A stretch of DNA of 64,000 nucleotides from Bacillus changyiensis. GTDB taxonomy: Bacteria > Bacillota > Bacilli > Bacillales > Bacillaceae. Under the pieces are notes generated by a model that worked only from the letters and a program-made list of their open reading frames with translations, was not told the DNA's origin and did no database searches. How positions within the stretch are numbered: the stretch's first letter is position 1; every line of letters begins with the position of its first letter. Where the stretch lies: positions 682,001-746,000 of the forward strand of contig NZ_JAQFWW010000001.1 of NCBI RefSeq assembly GCF_027706145.1, given 5' to 3'. Position numbers and translations under genes: made by a program. Shown here piece after piece: positions 48,520 through 59,999 of this stretch.

Positions 48520-49010
48520 GCATGAGTAATATAGGCCTAAACGATGAAACTGGTTGTTCAACCAACATTCATCCTTAAAGACATCGATTAGAAAGCCCAT
48601 GACTGTCTATAGGAGAAATAGAGACTTCCCCACCAATATGATCTTCTTTTAGTCCATAAAAACTAGCGAATAATTGATGTTATACTTCGTTCTTCGTTTC
48701 CATTATTTAATATCGGTAAATTTCCAAGCAATGAGAGCACTATAATTTAGCTCAAATAGGTAATTCAGATTGTTGTTGGAACCTTCTTTTGATATTATTG
48801 AGGATTTTAACATCGAGTTTAACAGGAGGATTGGCGTACCAATAAAATGATGTGGCTCAACAGAGTAAATTAATACAATACATTTTGATTACTCACTTCT
48901 TTATCAGGAACAACTCTACAATTTTTTGTGAATAGTAAGACTCACCACTTCAGAACAATCTTTTATATGACCAAGTCTACCACAATAGATTCCACTGTCA
49001 TTGAATCCCC
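48520..49010 (-). pseudogene. Unidentified decayed coding sequence between polC and the cellulase relic
   Basis: Short peptide-like runs occur in changing minus-strand frames: GIYCGRLGHIKDCSEVVSLT near 48970-48915, VEPHHFIG and NPPVKLDVKILNNIKRRFQQ near 48860-48770, SALIAWKFTDI near 48745-48710, and FASFYGLKEDHIGGEVSISP near 48680-48625. Stops and shifts separate them. The pieces look like one protein of perhaps 130-150 residues, but I do not recognise the family. The region is otherwise A/T-rich with no sign of an intact gene. Confidence 0.4.
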
Positions 49011-49055
49011 ATATTTAATTGCAGTGATTCTCAAACTGGTTTAAAAATGAAAATA

Positions 49056-49083
49056 TAAAAAAACTACCGGCAATGCCGGCAGT
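49056..49083 (-). terminator. Intrinsic terminator after polC
   Basis: ACTGCCGGC/GCCGGTAGT stem with a three-base loop and UUUUUUU on the minus strand, starting at the polC stop. It cuts polC off from the accessory island. Confidence 0.9.
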
Positions 49084-49084
49084 T

Positions 49085-52000
49085 CTAAAATAAAGACAAC
49101 TGATTTTGATCAGGAAGAGATTCAAGACAACCATGTCCATCCAAATATTCCATAATTGTTTTTGAAACCTTTCCTCGCTTTTGCAAATCTTCTTTAGAAA
49201 GAAATTCGCCTTCTTTTCTTGCTTTGACAATATTTAAAGCAACACTTGTACCAAGACCAGGAATCGAGTTAAAAGGCGGAATCAGACTGTTACCATCAAT
49301 CATAAATTCAGAGGCACTGGAACGATAGAGATCAATTTTTTGGAAAGAAAATCCTCTTTCACACATTTCTAATGCGATCTCAAGCACAGTCAGCAAACTT
49401 TTCTCTTTTGGAGAAGCATCAAGCCCTTTTGTATTGATATCATCCATGACCGCTCTGATCGCAGTCGAGCCCTTGATCATGGTATCGATGTCAAAATCAT
49501 CAGCACGTACTGTAAAGTATGCTGCATAATAAAGTAATGGATGATGGACTTTAAAGTAGGCGATCCTGACTGCCATCAAAACATATGCGGTAGCGTGGGC
49601 TTTCGGGAACATATATTTAATTTTTTTACAAGAATCGATATACCAATCTGGTACTTGATTGTTCTTCATTTCTTCTTCCCACTCAGGTGTTAGACCTTTC
49701 CCTTTACGGACAAATTCCATAATCTTAAAGGCAAGAGACGGTTCAAGTCCTTGATAAATTAAATACACCATTATATCGTCACGACAACCGATGACTTCGC
49801 TCAGTTCACAAATGTTATTGTGAATCAATTCTTGAGCATTTCCAAGCCAGACATCTGTTCCGTGTGATAGACCAGAAATTTGAACGAGTTCGGAAAATGT
49901 TGTCGGTTTTGTATCCTCAAGCATCTGTCGGACAAAACGGGTTCCGAATTCAGGGATGCCAAGCGTCCCTGTTTTACAGCCAATCTGCTCTTCAGTAACC
50001 CCTAAAGACTCTGTCCCTTGAAATATTTTCATGACTTCAGGGTCATCTGTCGGAATTGTTTTTGGATCAACTCCACTCAAATCTTGAAGCATGCGGATTA
50101 CCGTCGGATCATCATGACCAAGGATATCGAGTTTTAGTAGATTGTCGTGAATAGAGTGAAAGTCAAAATGAGTTGTTTTCCACTCTGAACCAGTGGCATC
50201 CGCTGGAAACTGAATCGGTGAAAAATCGTATATATCCATGTAATCGGGAACAACAATGATTCCACCTGGATGCTGACCTGTTGTTCTTTTTACACCAGTG
50301 CAGCCCTGTACAAGCCGATCAATTTCTGCTCCGCGCATATGCAAATTATGATCATTCGCATACCCTTTTACATATCCATATGCCGTTTTTTCAGCGACAG
50401 TACCAATCGTTCCCGCACGGTAGACGTTATCTTCTCCAAATAGTACTTTTGTGTAATTATGGGCATGGGGCTGATATTCTCCTGAAAAGTTTAAATCGAT
50501 ATCCGGAACCTTGTCCCCTTTAAAACCCAGGAATGTTTCAAACGGAATGTCATGACCATCTTTTTTATAAGCTGCCCCACAGTTCGGACAATCTTTATCA
50601 GGTAAATCATAGCCTGAGCCGACAGACCCGTCATTGAAAAATTCCGAATGGCGACAATCTGGACAGACATAATGCGGAGGCAATGGGTTAACCTCTGTAA
50701 TTTCTGTCAATGTTGCAACTAATGAAGAGCCTACAGATCCCCTAGACCCAACGAGATAGCCATCATCAAGCGAGCGTTTCACGAGTTTATGAGAAATGAG
50801 ATAGATAACAGCGAATCCATGACCAATAATACTTTTTAGTTCTTTTTCAATTCGCTCTTTAACGATTTCAGGCAGTTCTTCGCCATAAATACGCTTCGCT
50901 TTCTCATAGCTCATTTGCCTAATTTCTTCATCTGCCCCATCAATTTTTGGTGTATAAAGATCATCTTTGATCGGTTTTATCTCTTCGATCATGTTACTGA
51001 CCTTTTGGGTGTTGGTGATCACAATTTCCCTCGCTTTTTCTTTCTCCAAAAACGAAAAAGCAGCAAGCATTTCATCTGTGGTCCGAAAGTGAACATTTGG
51101 CAGTTCATGTCTGTTCAGAGGATTTGCCCCACCTTGTGAAGAAACTAAAATCTTTCTGTAGATTTTATCTTCAGGATGTAAGTAATGGACATTTCCCGTG
51201 GCCACCACAGGTATGTTCAATTTGTCACCAAGCTTTGTGATATTAGTAATAATTTCTTTTAAGGAATGCTCATCTCTCACGAGTTCAAGCTGAATGAGGT
51301 GGCGATACACTTCCGGCGGCATCACTTCCAAATAGTCATAAAATGCTGCAATCTCTTCTACTTCTTCCGGTGATTTTTGCATCATGCCTTCGAACACTTC
51401 ACCTTTGTCACAGGCTGAACCAATTAAAATGCCTTCCCTATGCTTTTCAAGCTGGGATCTCGGAATCCGCGGCACTCTGTAAAAGTAATGAATGTGTGAC
51501 AATGAAACAAGTTTAAAGAGATTTTTCAGACCTGTTTCATTAACGGCTAAAAGTGTCGCATGATATGGCCTAGAACGTTGATATGCATTGGATTGTCCCA
51601 TATTTTCATTGAGCTCATCATGATACAAAATCTCTTTTTCAGTTGCATCTTTGAGCATTTTCACAAGTAAATAACCCGTTGCTTCTGTATCATATATTGC
51701 TCTATGGTGCTGAGTAAGTTCAATATCGAACTTTTTACAGAGTGTATTGAGCCTGTGGTTTTTAAACTCCGGATAAAGAAACCGGCCCAGTTCGAGTGTG
51801 TCTATTACAGGGTTTTGCACTTTTTCGGTTTTCAACAGACGCTTATAGGCAACATTGATGAACCCGATGTCAAAGCTTGCATTGTGAGCAACTAATGTGT
51901 GGTCACCAGACCATTCCTTAAATTCTCTAATCACTTCTTTAACATCAGGTGCATCTTTAAGCATATCATCGGTAATCCCTGTCAGTTCAATAATTGTTGC

Positions 52001-53401
52001 TGATAAAGGACGGTGTGGATTAGCAAACCGCTCAAAGCGTTCAATGATCTCCCCGCCTTTTATTTTCACCGCGGCCAATTCGATAATCGTATCATAGACA
52101 GCTGATAACCCTGTTGTTTCCACATCAAATACGACATATGTTTCTTCTTCAAGGAGACGGTGAACGGGATTGTAGGCGATTGGCACACCATCATCAACCA
52201 GGTTGGCTTCCAACCCATATATCATTTTCACACCATGCTTTTTACTGGCTGAAAATGCGTCTGGAAAGGATTGAACAACAGCATGGTCTGTAATGGCAAT
52301 CGCAGAATGATTCCATTTTTTCGCCTGTTCAACAAGCTTCCCGATACTTGAAACAGCATCCATTTGACTCATCGGTGAATGGAGGTGCAATTCAACTCGT
52401 TTTTCGTCTTCAGGAGCTGTGTCTTCGCGCGTTTTTGCCCTAATTTCATTCACATCATTAGCAATCATTACCAAATCACGGACAAATGTATCGTTTTGAA
52501 TACTACCTCTTGCCTTAACCCACATGCCTTTTTTCAAAGTCTTCATCAAGGCTGCATCCTCTTTTTCCCGAGCAAACATCTTGATCAGGATACTGTTTGT
52601 ATAATCAGTTATTTTAAAGATGCAAAGCGTTCTGCCACTTTTCAATTCTCTTGTTTCGGCATCAAACACATACCCTTGAACTGTGATTCTTCGTTCTTCA
52701 TCCATTATGCTATCAAGCGTTCTAATTTCTTCGGTATCCTTAATGGGGTATCCGATTTGCAACGGCCCTGATGGTGCTTCCTCATCTGCTCTTTCCTTAT
52801 CCTGCTTCTCCATCTCAATTAAAGCTTGTAATGCTTTTTCTTGATCTTCAGCTTGTTTTTGTTCTCTAAATTTCTGAATCTCTTGATCTGAAACAAAAAT
52901 TTCTGTATCAAGCTGAAGTTCTGGAAAACCGAATGACCGGTAGCTTGACTGAATAAGCGAACTGTACTTTCTTTTTAATGCAGAAGCTTCTGTGTCTGTT
53001 TTCGTTTTAAGTAAAATTTTGTTTCCAACTAGTCTTGGTTGTTGCTCATTCAAAAGCACCAAAATTGGCGGAGAAATACCGTCTAATTCTTGAATCGAGT
53101 GCACCCAATAATCCTGAACTAACTGTTCATTGACAGACTTATCTTCAGCATCAATAGAACAGGTTACTTGTGCGATATGGGAAAAGGTGCGTGTCAGCTG
53201 ATGATGAAAGCGCTCGAAGATCTGATAAGGTAGCACAGCTTTAAATATAAAGTGAAAATGCCAAGTCTTCTTCTGTTTATGAACGGTAAGTTTAGTGATT
53301 TGTCCACCTTCAAAATGGCGGATCATTGAATCATCGGTTAAATTGAGCTGCTGCAGAAGAATTTGAAACTGTCTTCTGTTGACAGAAAGCTGGTCTTCCA
53401 A
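49085..53401 (-). CDS. polC: DNA polymerase III alpha subunit, PolC type
   Basis: PolC is the replicative polymerase of low-GC Gram-positives. The 1438-residue protein has an N-terminal domain, an OB fold (about 235-330), and a PHP domain split by the 3'-5' exonuclease (DVETTGL near 425, [10 protein letters not shown] later). A zinc module with paired Cys follows (CPDC near 912, CPNCG near 937). The palm has PDIDLNFSG near 970, and the fingers and the duplex- and clamp-binding end ([11 protein letters not shown], with a beta-clamp motif QLSLF) complete it. The start is TTG behind GGGAGG. In B. subtilis polC is followed directly by rimP; here the island intervenes. Confidence 0.98.
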   Translation of the reverse strand: MEDQLSVNRRQFQILLQQLNLTDDSMIRHFEGGQITKLTVHKQKKTWHFHFIFKAVLPYQIFERFHHQLTRTFSHIAQVTCSIDAEDKSVNEQLVQDYWVHSIQELDGISPPILVLLNEQQPRLVGNKILLKTKTDTEASALKRKYSSLIQSSYRSFGFPELQLDTEIFVSDQEIQKFREQKQAEDQEKALQALIEMEKQDKERADEEAPSGPLQIGYPIKDTEEIRTLDSIMDEERRITVQGYVFDAETRELKSGRTLCIFKITDYTNSILIKMFAREKEDAALMKTLKKGMWVKARGSIQNDTFVRDLVMIANDVNEIRAKTREDTAPEDEKRVELHLHSPMSQMDAVSSIGKLVEQAKKWNHSAIAITDHAVVQSFPDAFSASKKHGVKMIYGLEANLVDDGVPIAYNPVHRLLEEETYVVFDVETTGLSAVYDTIIELAAVKIKGGEIIERFERFANPHRPLSATIIELTGITDDMLKDAPDVKEVIREFKEWSGDHTLVAHNASFDIGFINVAYKRLLKTEKVQNPVIDTLELGRFLYPEFKNHRLNTLCKKFDIELTQHHRAIYDTEATGYLLVKMLKDATEKEILYHDELNENMGQSNAYQRSRPYHATLLAVNETGLKNLFKLVSLSHIHYFYRVPRIPRSQLEKHREGILIGSACDKGEVFEGMMQKSPEEVEEIAAFYDYLEVMPPEVYRHLIQLELVRDEHSLKEIITNITKLGDKLNIPVVATGNVHYLHPEDKIYRKILVSSQGGANPLNRHELPNVHFRTTDEMLAAFSFLEKEKAREIVITNTQKVSNMIEEIKPIKDDLYTPKIDGADEEIRQMSYEKAKRIYGEELPEIVKERIEKELKSIIGHGFAVIYLISHKLVKRSLDDGYLVGSRGSVGSSLVATLTEITEVNPLPPHYVCPDCRHSEFFNDGSVGSGYDLPDKDCPNCGAAYKKDGHDIPFETFLGFKGDKVPDIDLNFSGEYQPHAHNYTKVLFGEDNVYRAGTIGTVAEKTAYGYVKGYANDHNLHMRGAEIDRLVQGCTGVKRTTGQHPGGIIVVPDYMDIYDFSPIQFPADATGSEWKTTHFDFHSIHDNLLKLDILGHDDPTVIRMLQDLSGVDPKTIPTDDPEVMKIFQGTESLGVTEEQIGCKTGTLGIPEFGTRFVRQMLEDTKPTTFSELVQISGLSHGTDVWLGNAQELIHNNICELSEVIGCRDDIMVYLIYQGLEPSLAFKIMEFVRKGKGLTPEWEEEMKNNQVPDWYIDSCKKIKYMFPKAHATAYVLMAVRIAYFKVHHPLLYYAAYFTVRADDFDIDTMIKGSTAIRAVMDDINTKGLDASPKEKSLLTVLEIALEMCERGFSFQKIDLYRSSASEFMIDGNSLIPPFNSIPGLGTSVALNIVKARKEGEFLSKEDLQKRGKVSKTIMEYLDGHGCLESLPDQNQLSLF

Positions 53402-53431
53402 GACAGATTCCTCCCTAAAAGATCATAATTG

Positions 53432-53466
53432 AAGGCACCTCAAGAAATCATTCTGAGGTACCTTCA
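53432..53466 (-). terminator. Inverted repeat after proS
   Basis: GAAGGTACCTCA/TGAGGTGCCTTC forms a long stem after the proS stop, but no U run follows. It may be a weak terminator or a processing hairpin before polC. Confidence 0.5.
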
Positions 53467-53486
53467 TATATCCTAGTTTAACATGT

Positions 53487-55205
53487 TTACGAATGCGTTG
53501 ATAAGTTCTTCATTTGTTTTTCAATAAAGCCTGACAGTTCCTCTGTTGTCATCTCAAAGGATTCTCCTGTTTTCCTGATTTTCACTTCTACTACACCTTC
53601 ACCCGCTCGCTTACCGACTGTAATACGAATCGGTAGACCAATTAAATCGGAGTCGGCAAATTTAACACCAGCCCGTTCAGCCCTATCATCAAATAAAATA
53701 TCATAGCCTTTTGCTTGTAAATCTTTATATAATGTCTGAGCAAGCTGAACCTGGCCTTCGTTTTTCATATTGAGTGCGAGAATGTGAAGATCATACGGAC
53801 TGACAGAAAGCGGCCAAACCAAGCCTTTATCATCATGATGCTGCTCGACAATAGCGGAAAGCGTTCGTGAAACTCCAATACCGTAACAGCCCATTAGCAT
53901 TGGCTTTGCCCGCCCGTTTTCATCTAAGTATGTTGCATTCATAGCCTCTGAATAGCGGGTACCTAACTTAAAGACCTGTCCGACTTCAATCCCTCTTGCA
54001 AAACGGATCGTTCCTTTGCCATCAGGTGAAGGATCACCCTCCTTGATAAAACGGAGATCTGCAAATTGGATATGATGGGTATCACGGCTAAGATTGACAT
54101 TTTGAAAATGATAATCTAATTTATTGGCTCCGACAACCACATTTGTCATGACTTTTACCGAGAAATCAGCATATATTTCAATTTCAGGGTTTAAGCCAAC
54201 AGGTCCAACAAATCCTGGCGTTGTGCCGATATTTTCGACAACCTCTTCAGCACTTGCAAATTCAATCGTTTCTGCATCAAGCAGATGTTTCACTTTAATT
54301 TCGTTGACTTCATGATCTCCTCTTGTCAACACAAGTACGAAACGGCCATCTACCTTGAGAAGCATGGATTTAATGCAGTTTGAAGGAGATATATTTAAAA
54401 ATGCGGCAAGCTCTTCTATCGTTTTCACACCTGGTGTATGAATTTCCTGCATGTCCTTCATTTCGATTGTTTCCGACTTAACCATTTCTGCTACTTCAGC
54501 CATTTCAATGTTGGCAGCATATGAAGATTCATCAGAGTAAGCAATCGTATCTTCACCGATAGCAGAAAGCGCCATAAACTCATGGGTGTCTTTTCCACCG
54601 ATCGCCCCAGAATCTGCGATAACCGGTCTGAAATTTAGACCGCAGCGTGTAAAGACATTCGTATAAGCCTGATACATATCTTGATATGTATCATCAAGGC
54701 TTTCTGCAGAAGAGTGAAAAGAGTAGGCATCCTTCATCATAAACTCGCGACCCCTCAGCAACCCGAAACGTGGACGTTTTTCATCACGGAATTTCGATTG
54801 GATTTGATAAAGGGTTAATGGAAGACGCTTGTACGATTTGATTTCGTCTCTAACAATGCTCGTCACAACCTCTTCATGTGTCGGACCAAGAGCAAATTCA
54901 CGACCATGGCGGTCTTTTAATCTCATCAGTTCAGGTCCGTACGAATACCACCTTCCTGATTCCTGCCATGTTTCCGCCTGCTGCAGCGCTGGCATCAGCA
55001 TTTCAACGGCATTGATGTTTTCCATTTCCTCACGGATAATGGCTTGAATTTTTTGAATCACTTTATTGGCAAGTGGCATATAACTGTATATACCGCTCGT
55101 ATTTTGTCTAATAAACCCCGCTCTAAGAAGAAGCTGATGACTTTTTGCTTCAGCATCAGCCGGCACTTCCCGAAGTGTCGGGATTAGCGTCCTGCTCTGT
55201 CTCAT
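53487..55205 (-). CDS. proS: Prolyl-tRNA synthetase (bacterial type)
   Basis: ProS charges tRNA-Pro. The predicted 572-residue class II enzyme has catalytic motif 2 in [17 protein letters not shown] and motif 3 in [14 protein letters not shown]. The editing insertion (about 225-405) places it in the bacterial subgroup that removes mischarged Ala. The anticodon-binding domain follows from about 465. The ATG at 55205 lies behind GAGGTGTGAAAG and matches the MRQS start of the B. subtilis protein; an in-frame GTG lies three codons earlier. It follows rseP by 39 bases. Confidence 0.97.
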   Translation of the reverse strand: MRQSRTLIPTLREVPADAEAKSHQLLLRAGFIRQNTSGIYSYMPLANKVIQKIQAIIREEMENINAVEMLMPALQQAETWQESGRWYSYGPELMRLKDRHGREFALGPTHEEVVTSIVRDEIKSYKRLPLTLYQIQSKFRDEKRPRFGLLRGREFMMKDAYSFHSSAESLDDTYQDMYQAYTNVFTRCGLNFRPVIADSGAIGGKDTHEFMALSAIGEDTIAYSDESSYAANIEMAEVAEMVKSETIEMKDMQEIHTPGVKTIEELAAFLNISPSNCIKSMLLKVDGRFVLVLTRGDHEVNEIKVKHLLDAETIEFASAEEVVENIGTTPGFVGPVGLNPEIEIYADFSVKVMTNVVVGANKLDYHFQNVNLSRDTHHIQFADLRFIKEGDPSPDGKGTIRFARGIEVGQVFKLGTRYSEAMNATYLDENGRAKPMLMGCYGIGVSRTLSAIVEQHHDDKGLVWPLSVSPYDLHILALNMKNEGQVQLAQTLYKDLQAKGYDILFDDRAERAGVKFADSDLIGLPIRITVGKRAGEGVVEVKIRKTGESFEMTTEELSGFIEKQMKNLSTHS

Positions 55206-55244
55206 TTCTTTCACACCTCATTTGTTCCAATGGTAATTTTAGTT

Positions 55245-56510
55245 TTATAAAAACAAGCGCTGGATATCGTTCCATGTCACGACAAGCATGACAAGCATCA
55301 GGAAGGCAACACCGATAAAGACAACAACTGCTTCTTTTTCACGGTTGATCGGCTTTCCACGGATTGCTTCAATAAATAGAAACAGAAGTCTGCCTCCATC
55401 CAAAGCAGGTATTGGCAAAAGGTTGACAATTCCGAGATTTATACTTAAAAAGGCAGCCAATTTCATCAGATTAATCAGTCCTGTTTTGGCTATTTGATCT
55501 GTCATATCGTAAATTCCAACAGGTCCAGCTAACATGTCAACCGAAAACTGCCCAGTCACCATTTTTCCAAGTGTTGTCATAATGTTCTGAGATACTCTTA
55601 CAGTTTCAGTTGCACCATAGGATATCGCTGAAAAGAGTCCTTTTTCTGCAGGATTATAGGCACCAAATCGACCGACGGTTTCATCGCCGGTTTTGACAGC
55701 TTCTGGGGTCACATATTTCGTTAGCTTGTTATTGTTACGCGTCAAAACGATCTTCATTTTCTTTTCAGGGTGTTCTCTAACTGTGCTGACAACATCAGTC
55801 CATGATTCCATTTTCAACCCATTGATAGTTTGGATACGGTCACCTTCATGCAGTCCAGCTTCGGCAGCCCGGCCGTTATCAACGAGCTTTCCAAGCACAG
55901 GCTCGTCTGATGGTACACCTTGTACGATACCAAGGAACACAAGAATGACATAAGCCAAAATAAAGTTCATAATCGGTCCGGCTGCAATCGCTTTGATACG
56001 CTTCCAAACACTTTTCGAATGAAATTGTCGATTGTAAGGGGCAATCTGGACTTCTTCTCCATCTACAATGAAAAATGATGTCTCACTGACAGAGAAAGAA
56101 ACGAGTTGATCTTCATTCCCTTGCTCATAACCGCTAATTCTCATTTGATGTTCTAAATCGGCCTGTTCCACTTCAATAACAAGTGCATCTGGATATTTTT
56201 CTTTTTGGTTTAAAATGATTTTTTCGACTTTGTCTTCTTTGTTAAACAATAGCCCAACCGTATAGCCAGGCTTGACCTCAATCATTTCAGGGTCTTCTCC
56301 GGCCATTCTGACAAAACCACCGATTGGGAGAAGCCTGATTGTATAAACTGTCTCGTTTTTCTTAAATGAGAAAATTTTCGGTCCGAATCCGATAGCAAAC
56401 TCTCGGCATAATATTCCCGCTCTCTGTGCTAAGATTAAATGACCCAGTTCATGAAAAAAAACGAGTGTTCCAAAAATAATAATAAACGCGATCACAGTAT
56501 TCACGAACAT
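55245..56510 (-). CDS. rseP: Site-2 zinc metalloprotease RseP/RasP
   Basis: This intramembrane protease cleaves membrane-bound regulators such as anti-sigma factors (RsiW in B. subtilis) and remnant signal peptides. The 421-residue protein has the zinc motif His20-Glu-Leu-Gly-His24 in its first membrane segment and a PDZ domain (about 190-270). A later segment carries the third zinc ligand in LLPIPALDGGRLL. About four membrane spans are seen. The start could be this ATG or a GTG two codons later, which is better spaced from AGGTGG. It starts six bases after dxr. Confidence 0.96.
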   Translation of the reverse strand: MFVNTVIAFIIIFGTLVFFHELGHLILAQRAGILCREFAIGFGPKIFSFKKNETVYTIRLLPIGGFVRMAGEDPEMIEVKPGYTVGLLFNKEDKVEKIILNQKEKYPDALVIEVEQADLEHQMRISGYEQGNEDQLVSFSVSETSFFIVDGEEVQIAPYNRQFHSKSVWKRIKAIAAGPIMNFILAYVILVFLGIVQGVPSDEPVLGKLVDNGRAAEAGLHEGDRIQTINGLKMESWTDVVSTVREHPEKKMKIVLTRNNNKLTKYVTPEAVKTGDETVGRFGAYNPAEKGLFSAISYGATETVRVSQNIMTTLGKMVTGQFSVDMLAGPVGIYDMTDQIAKTGLINLMKLAAFLSINLGIVNLLPIPALDGGRLLFLFIEAIRGKPINREKEAVVVFIGVAFLMLVMLVVTWNDIQRLFL

Positions 56511-56516
56511 ACCACC

Positions 56517-57668
56517 TTATGTGAGTAATGTTTGGACAAACGTTCTGGCCTCTTTGTCCACTTCACAAATGTCCTGAAGTGAAGGTTTTAAAATGACCTG
56601 ATGACGCTCTAAAGCTTTCTCAACAATATCTTCAATCCCTAGAAACGTTATTTTACCTGATAGAAATGCTGCCACAGCAACTTCATTTGCAGCGTTTAAA
56701 ACCGTCGGCATTGTCCCACCTATTTTGCCCGATTCATAAGCGAATCGTAAGCAACGGAACCGTTCAAAATCAGCTTGGGCAAAATGTAATTGCCCGATTT
56801 CCCACAGATCGAGAGATTTTTCTTCTTCAAACAAGAGGCGTTCTGGATAGCTAAGCGCATACCCAATCGGCACTCTCATATCAGGTATGCCAAGTTGTGC
56901 CATGACACTCTTGTCATGAAATTCCACCATTGAATGGATGATGCTTTCTTTATGTAGCACCACATCAATCTGTTCATAAGGAATATCAAAAAGCCAGTGT
57001 GCTTCAATCACCTCAAGCCCTTTATTCATCAATGTCGCCGAATCGATCGTAATTTTTGCACCCATCGACCAATTAGGATGATGAAGAGCTTCCTCTACTG
57101 TAACGCCTTCCAGTTCTTGTCTCGTTTTATCTCTAAAACTACCGCCTGAAGCTGTGAGGATGAGCCGTTTGATATGTTTTGGGTTCTCTCCCTGAAGACA
57201 TTGAAAAATGGCGGAATGTTCACTGTCAACAGGTAATAATGGGACATCATATTTTTTTGCATGTTGTTTTACTATATGTCCAGCAGTCACAAGTGTTTCT
57301 TTATTTGCTAAAGCAATCGTTTTTTTATGTTCAATTGCTTTTAAAGTTGGGAGAAGACCAACGCTACCTAGGAGAGCGTTAACAACAATGTCCGTTTCTT
57401 GAAAAACGGCTGCTTCAATTAAACCTTCCTCCCCAATCCCCGTTTCAAATGTGTAAGTAAAAGAAAATTGTTTCAATTTTTTATAGGTCTGTTCATCACC
57501 CACAGCTACATATCGAGGCTTAAATGTTTCAATAATCCCGACAGCTTTTTCTATATTTTTCCCAAATGTCATGGCTGTGAGCCGGAACTTATCCCCATGT
57601 GCTTTTATAACATCAAGCGTTTGCTCCCCGATAGAGCCAGTTGCTCCTAGAAGACATATGTTCTTCAA
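56517..57668 (-). CDS. dxr: 1-deoxy-D-xylulose 5-phosphate reductoisomerase
   Basis: Dxr converts DXP to 2-C-methylerythritol 4-phosphate, the committed step of the MEP isoprenoid pathway, and is the target of fosmidomycin. The 383-residue protein has [16 protein letters not shown] for NADPH binding at the N-terminus, the metal-site segment [13 protein letters not shown] near 150, and [10 protein letters not shown]. The start is TTG behind AGAGGTG. It lies between cdsA and rseP. Its product pathway feeds UppS, encoded two genes upstream. Confidence 0.97.
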   Translation of the reverse strand: MKNICLLGATGSIGEQTLDVIKAHGDKFRLTAMTFGKNIEKAVGIIETFKPRYVAVGDEQTYKKLKQFSFTYTFETGIGEEGLIEAAVFQETDIVVNALLGSVGLLPTLKAIEHKKTIALANKETLVTAGHIVKQHAKKYDVPLLPVDSEHSAIFQCLQGENPKHIKRLILTASGGSFRDKTRQELEGVTVEEALHHPNWSMGAKITIDSATLMNKGLEVIEAHWLFDIPYEQIDVVLHKESIIHSMVEFHDKSVMAQLGIPDMRVPIGYALSYPERLLFEEEKSLDLWEIGQLHFAQADFERFRCLRFAYESGKIGGTMPTVLNAANEVAVAAFLSGKITFLGIEDIVEKALERHQVILKPSLQDICEVDKEARTFVQTLLT

Positions 57669-57729
57669 AATGCTGCACCTCTATTTCTTTTAAATGCATT
57701 GATATACCTCTTTATGATAGCCTGAACGA

Positions 57730-58518
57730 CTAAAAAAGAACAAGCAAGAAGTATAGAAATGGCACGACAAATAATAAACTGTCAAAACGGTCCAAAACAC
57801 CGCCATGCCCGGGAAGAATTCGTCCTGAATCTTTCACATGGTAGTGACGCTTAAATGCAGATTCAGCCAAATCGCCAATTTGGCCGACGATCGATAGAAG
57901 TATTGTAATCATGAACACAAATAGATAGGAATGCAAAAAGTCTGTAGCCATCTGATAGATGAGAGCAAAAATCACCGCCATGGATATACCGCCCCAAAAA
58001 CCTTCAATTGTTTTATTAGGGCTAATTTCAGGCCAGAGCTTTCGCTTTCCAAACGATTTGCCGATAAAATATGCCCCGGAATCTGTTGACCAAACAACTC
58101 CGAGTGCGAAAAAAACATAGCTAAGACCCATGTCTCTAATTTCAATAAAATAATAAAAGCCGAATCCAATATAAATAGCCGTTAAAACCGCAAAAGCGAC
58201 TCCATCAAAAGATATGATATTTTTGCTTAGTACTGTATAAGCTAAAAGCAAAAGAACGGCCAAAAATAACACTTCACCTTTGGAAACCCCAAAGGTGACC
58301 AACTCACGATACCGGCTTGGGTATAGTAAAATTCCCAAAAGTATCAAAGTGATCATACCAGGAACGCTTAAAAGCTGTAGGCCTTTCATTCGCAATAGTT
58401 CGAAAAGAGCCAATATACTCATGGCATAGACTAGTATTGTGAACGGTAGCCCTCCAACCATAACAAGCGGCAAAAAAACGGCCGCCGCTATAACAGCTGT
58501 CAAAATTCTCTGTTTCAT
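57730..58518 (-). CDS. cdsA: Phosphatidate cytidylyltransferase
   Basis: CdsA makes CDP-diacylglycerol from phosphatidate and CTP, the common phospholipid precursor. The predicted 262-residue integral membrane protein has about eight hydrophobic segments and the family signature near the C-terminus in VKDSGRILPGHGGVLDRFDS. The start at 58518 (MKQRIL) follows GAGGATGG; an ATG three codons earlier abuts the ribosome site. It starts 12 bases after uppS. Confidence 0.96.
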   Translation of the reverse strand: MKQRILTAVIAAAVFLPLVMVGGLPFTILVYAMSILALFELLRMKGLQLLSVPGMITLILLGILLYPSRYRELVTFGVSKGEVLFLAVLLLLAYTVLSKNIISFDGVAFAVLTAIYIGFGFYYFIEIRDMGLSYVFFALGVVWSTDSGAYFIGKSFGKRKLWPEISPNKTIEGFWGGISMAVIFALIYQMATDFLHSYLFVFMITILLSIVGQIGDLAESAFKRHYHVKDSGRILPGHGGVLDRFDSLLFVVPFLYFLLVLF

Positions 58519-58530
58519 CTGCACCATCCT

Positions 58531-59313
58531 CTAAATTCCGCCGAACCTTCTTCCCCGACGCTGATACTCACCGATGGCCTGAAGAAAGTGAGCTTCTTTA
58601 AAGTCAGGCCATAAAACATCAGTAAATAAAAACTCACTGTATGCAAGTTGCCAAAGCATAAAATTGCTCAGTCTGATTTCGCCGCTTGTTCGTATCAACA
58701 AATCGGGATCTTGCAAAGCTTCTGTCATTAAATAATCAGAAAACAAATTTTCATCGATTTCTTCAACTTTAATGACACCTTTTTTTGCATCTTCGGCAAT
58801 TTTCTTTGCTGCATTGGCGATCTCGGCCCGCCCCCCGTAATTTAAGGCAAAATTAAGAATAAGTCCTTGATTGTTTTTCGTATCGATGACGGCTTTTTCT
58901 ACCGCACGAATGGTATGAGGGGGCAGTCCTTCCCTATCACCGGTAATGCGCACCTGAACATTCTCTTCAACGAGTTCTGGAAGGTATGTGTTAAGAAATT
59001 CTTCAGGTAGCTTCATCAGAAAATCGACCTCTAGTTTTGGTCTTTTCCAATTTTCAGTGGAAAAAGCATACAGAGTTAAGGCTTTTACACCAAGCTCACT
59101 TGCTAGCTTTGTTGTCTGTCTAACCACCTTCATGCCTTCATGATGTCCGGCAATACGAGGCATTGCCCGTTTTCTTGCCCAACGGCCGTTTCCGTCCATA
59201 ATAATGGCAATATGTTCAGGAATTTCTCCTTTTAAAATATTTTCTTTTGTATACCATTCCATATTGGAAGCCGCTGAATGCTGATTCTTCCAGTTTTTGA
59301 GTATATTGAGCAT
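58531..59313 (-). CDS. uppS: Undecaprenyl diphosphate synthase
   Basis: UppS builds the C55 lipid carrier for cell wall synthesis by cis-prenyl transfer. The 260-residue protein has the catalytic Asp40 in IIMDGNGRWA, LYAFSTENW near 120, and the RTSGEIRLSNFMLWQ region near 210. Length fits the family. It is downstream of frr, after a terminator, and leads the uppS-cdsA-dxr-rseP group. The ATG follows GGAGGAATC. Confidence 0.97.
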   Translation of the reverse strand: MLNILKNWKNQHSAASNMEWYTKENILKGEIPEHIAIIMDGNGRWARKRAMPRIAGHHEGMKVVRQTTKLASELGVKALTLYAFSTENWKRPKLEVDFLMKLPEEFLNTYLPELVEENVQVRITGDREGLPPHTIRAVEKAVIDTKNNQGLILNFALNYGGRAEIANAAKKIAEDAKKGVIKVEEIDENLFSDYLMTEALQDPDLLIRTSGEIRLSNFMLWQLAYSEFLFTDVLWPDFKEAHFLQAIGEYQRRGRRFGGI

Positions 59314-59377
59314 GAGATTCCTCCATCACCCAAAAGGTTGCTTTCCTGTTATATCATCTAGTTAACAACAGTATTAA

Positions 59378-59407
59378 CAAAAAAACCCCCTGTAAACATG
59401 AGAGGGT
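59378..59407 (-). terminator. Intrinsic terminator after frr
   Basis: The ACCCTCT/AGGGGGT stem is followed by UUUUUUUG on the minus strand. Confidence 0.8.
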
Positions 59408-59440
59408 CTTTTCACTATTACCATTGTACAGAGTTTTTGA

Positions 59441-59998
59441 TTAAACTTCCATGATTTCTTTCTCTTTGTCTTTTGTAATCTCGTCAATTTTTGACACATA
59501 TTCATCTGTCAATTTTTGTACGTCTTCCGTTGAAGAGCGCAATTCATCTTCAGTCATCTCACCGTTTTTCTCTAATTTTTTCAGATCATCGTTTGCATCG
59601 CGGCGAATGTTGCGGACAGCAACTTTTGCTTCTTCAGAGTACTTCTTAACAAGCTTCACAAGCTCTTTTCTACGCTCTTCAGTTAAAGGCGGAATGGTAA
59701 TCCGAATGATATTGCCGTCATTCGTCGGAGTTACGCCTAAATCAGCTTTTTGAATCGCTTTTTCAATGTCTCCTAGTGCCGTTTTATCATATGGAGTAAT
59801 GATCAACATACGTGCTTCAGGTACATTAATTGAAGCAATTTGATTTAAAGGTGTTTGTGCTCCGTAATACTCAACTGTTACTTTATCAAACAATGACGGA
59901 TTTGCACGACCTGCGCGGATAGTTGCTAGTTCACGCTGATATGCATGAATGGCTTTTTCCATCCGTTCTTTTGTTTCATTCATCACTTGATCTAACAC
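59441..59998 (-). CDS. frr: Ribosome recycling factor
   Basis: RRF splits post-termination ribosomes together with EF-G. The 185-residue protein has the family sequence [20 protein letters not shown] near the start and [16 protein letters not shown] sequence (here [12 protein letters not shown]) near 130. It is a three-helix bundle with a small beta domain. The start is GTG behind AGGGGGA, and the gene begins one base after the pyrH stop, so the two are coupled. Confidence 0.98.
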   Translation of the reverse strand: MLDQVMNETKERMEKAIHAYQRELATIRAGRANPSLFDKVTVEYYGAQTPLNQIASINVPEARMLIITPYDKTALGDIEKAIQKADLGVTPTNDGNIIRITIPPLTEERRKELVKLVKKYSEEAKVAVRNIRRDANDDLKKLEKNGEMTEDELRSSTEDVQKLTDEYVSKIDEITKDKEKEIMEV

Positions 59999-59999
59999 G

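Noticed and set aside
55206..55244. T-box or riboswitch upstream of proS
   Set aside because: The gap to rseP is only 39 bases, too short for such an element.
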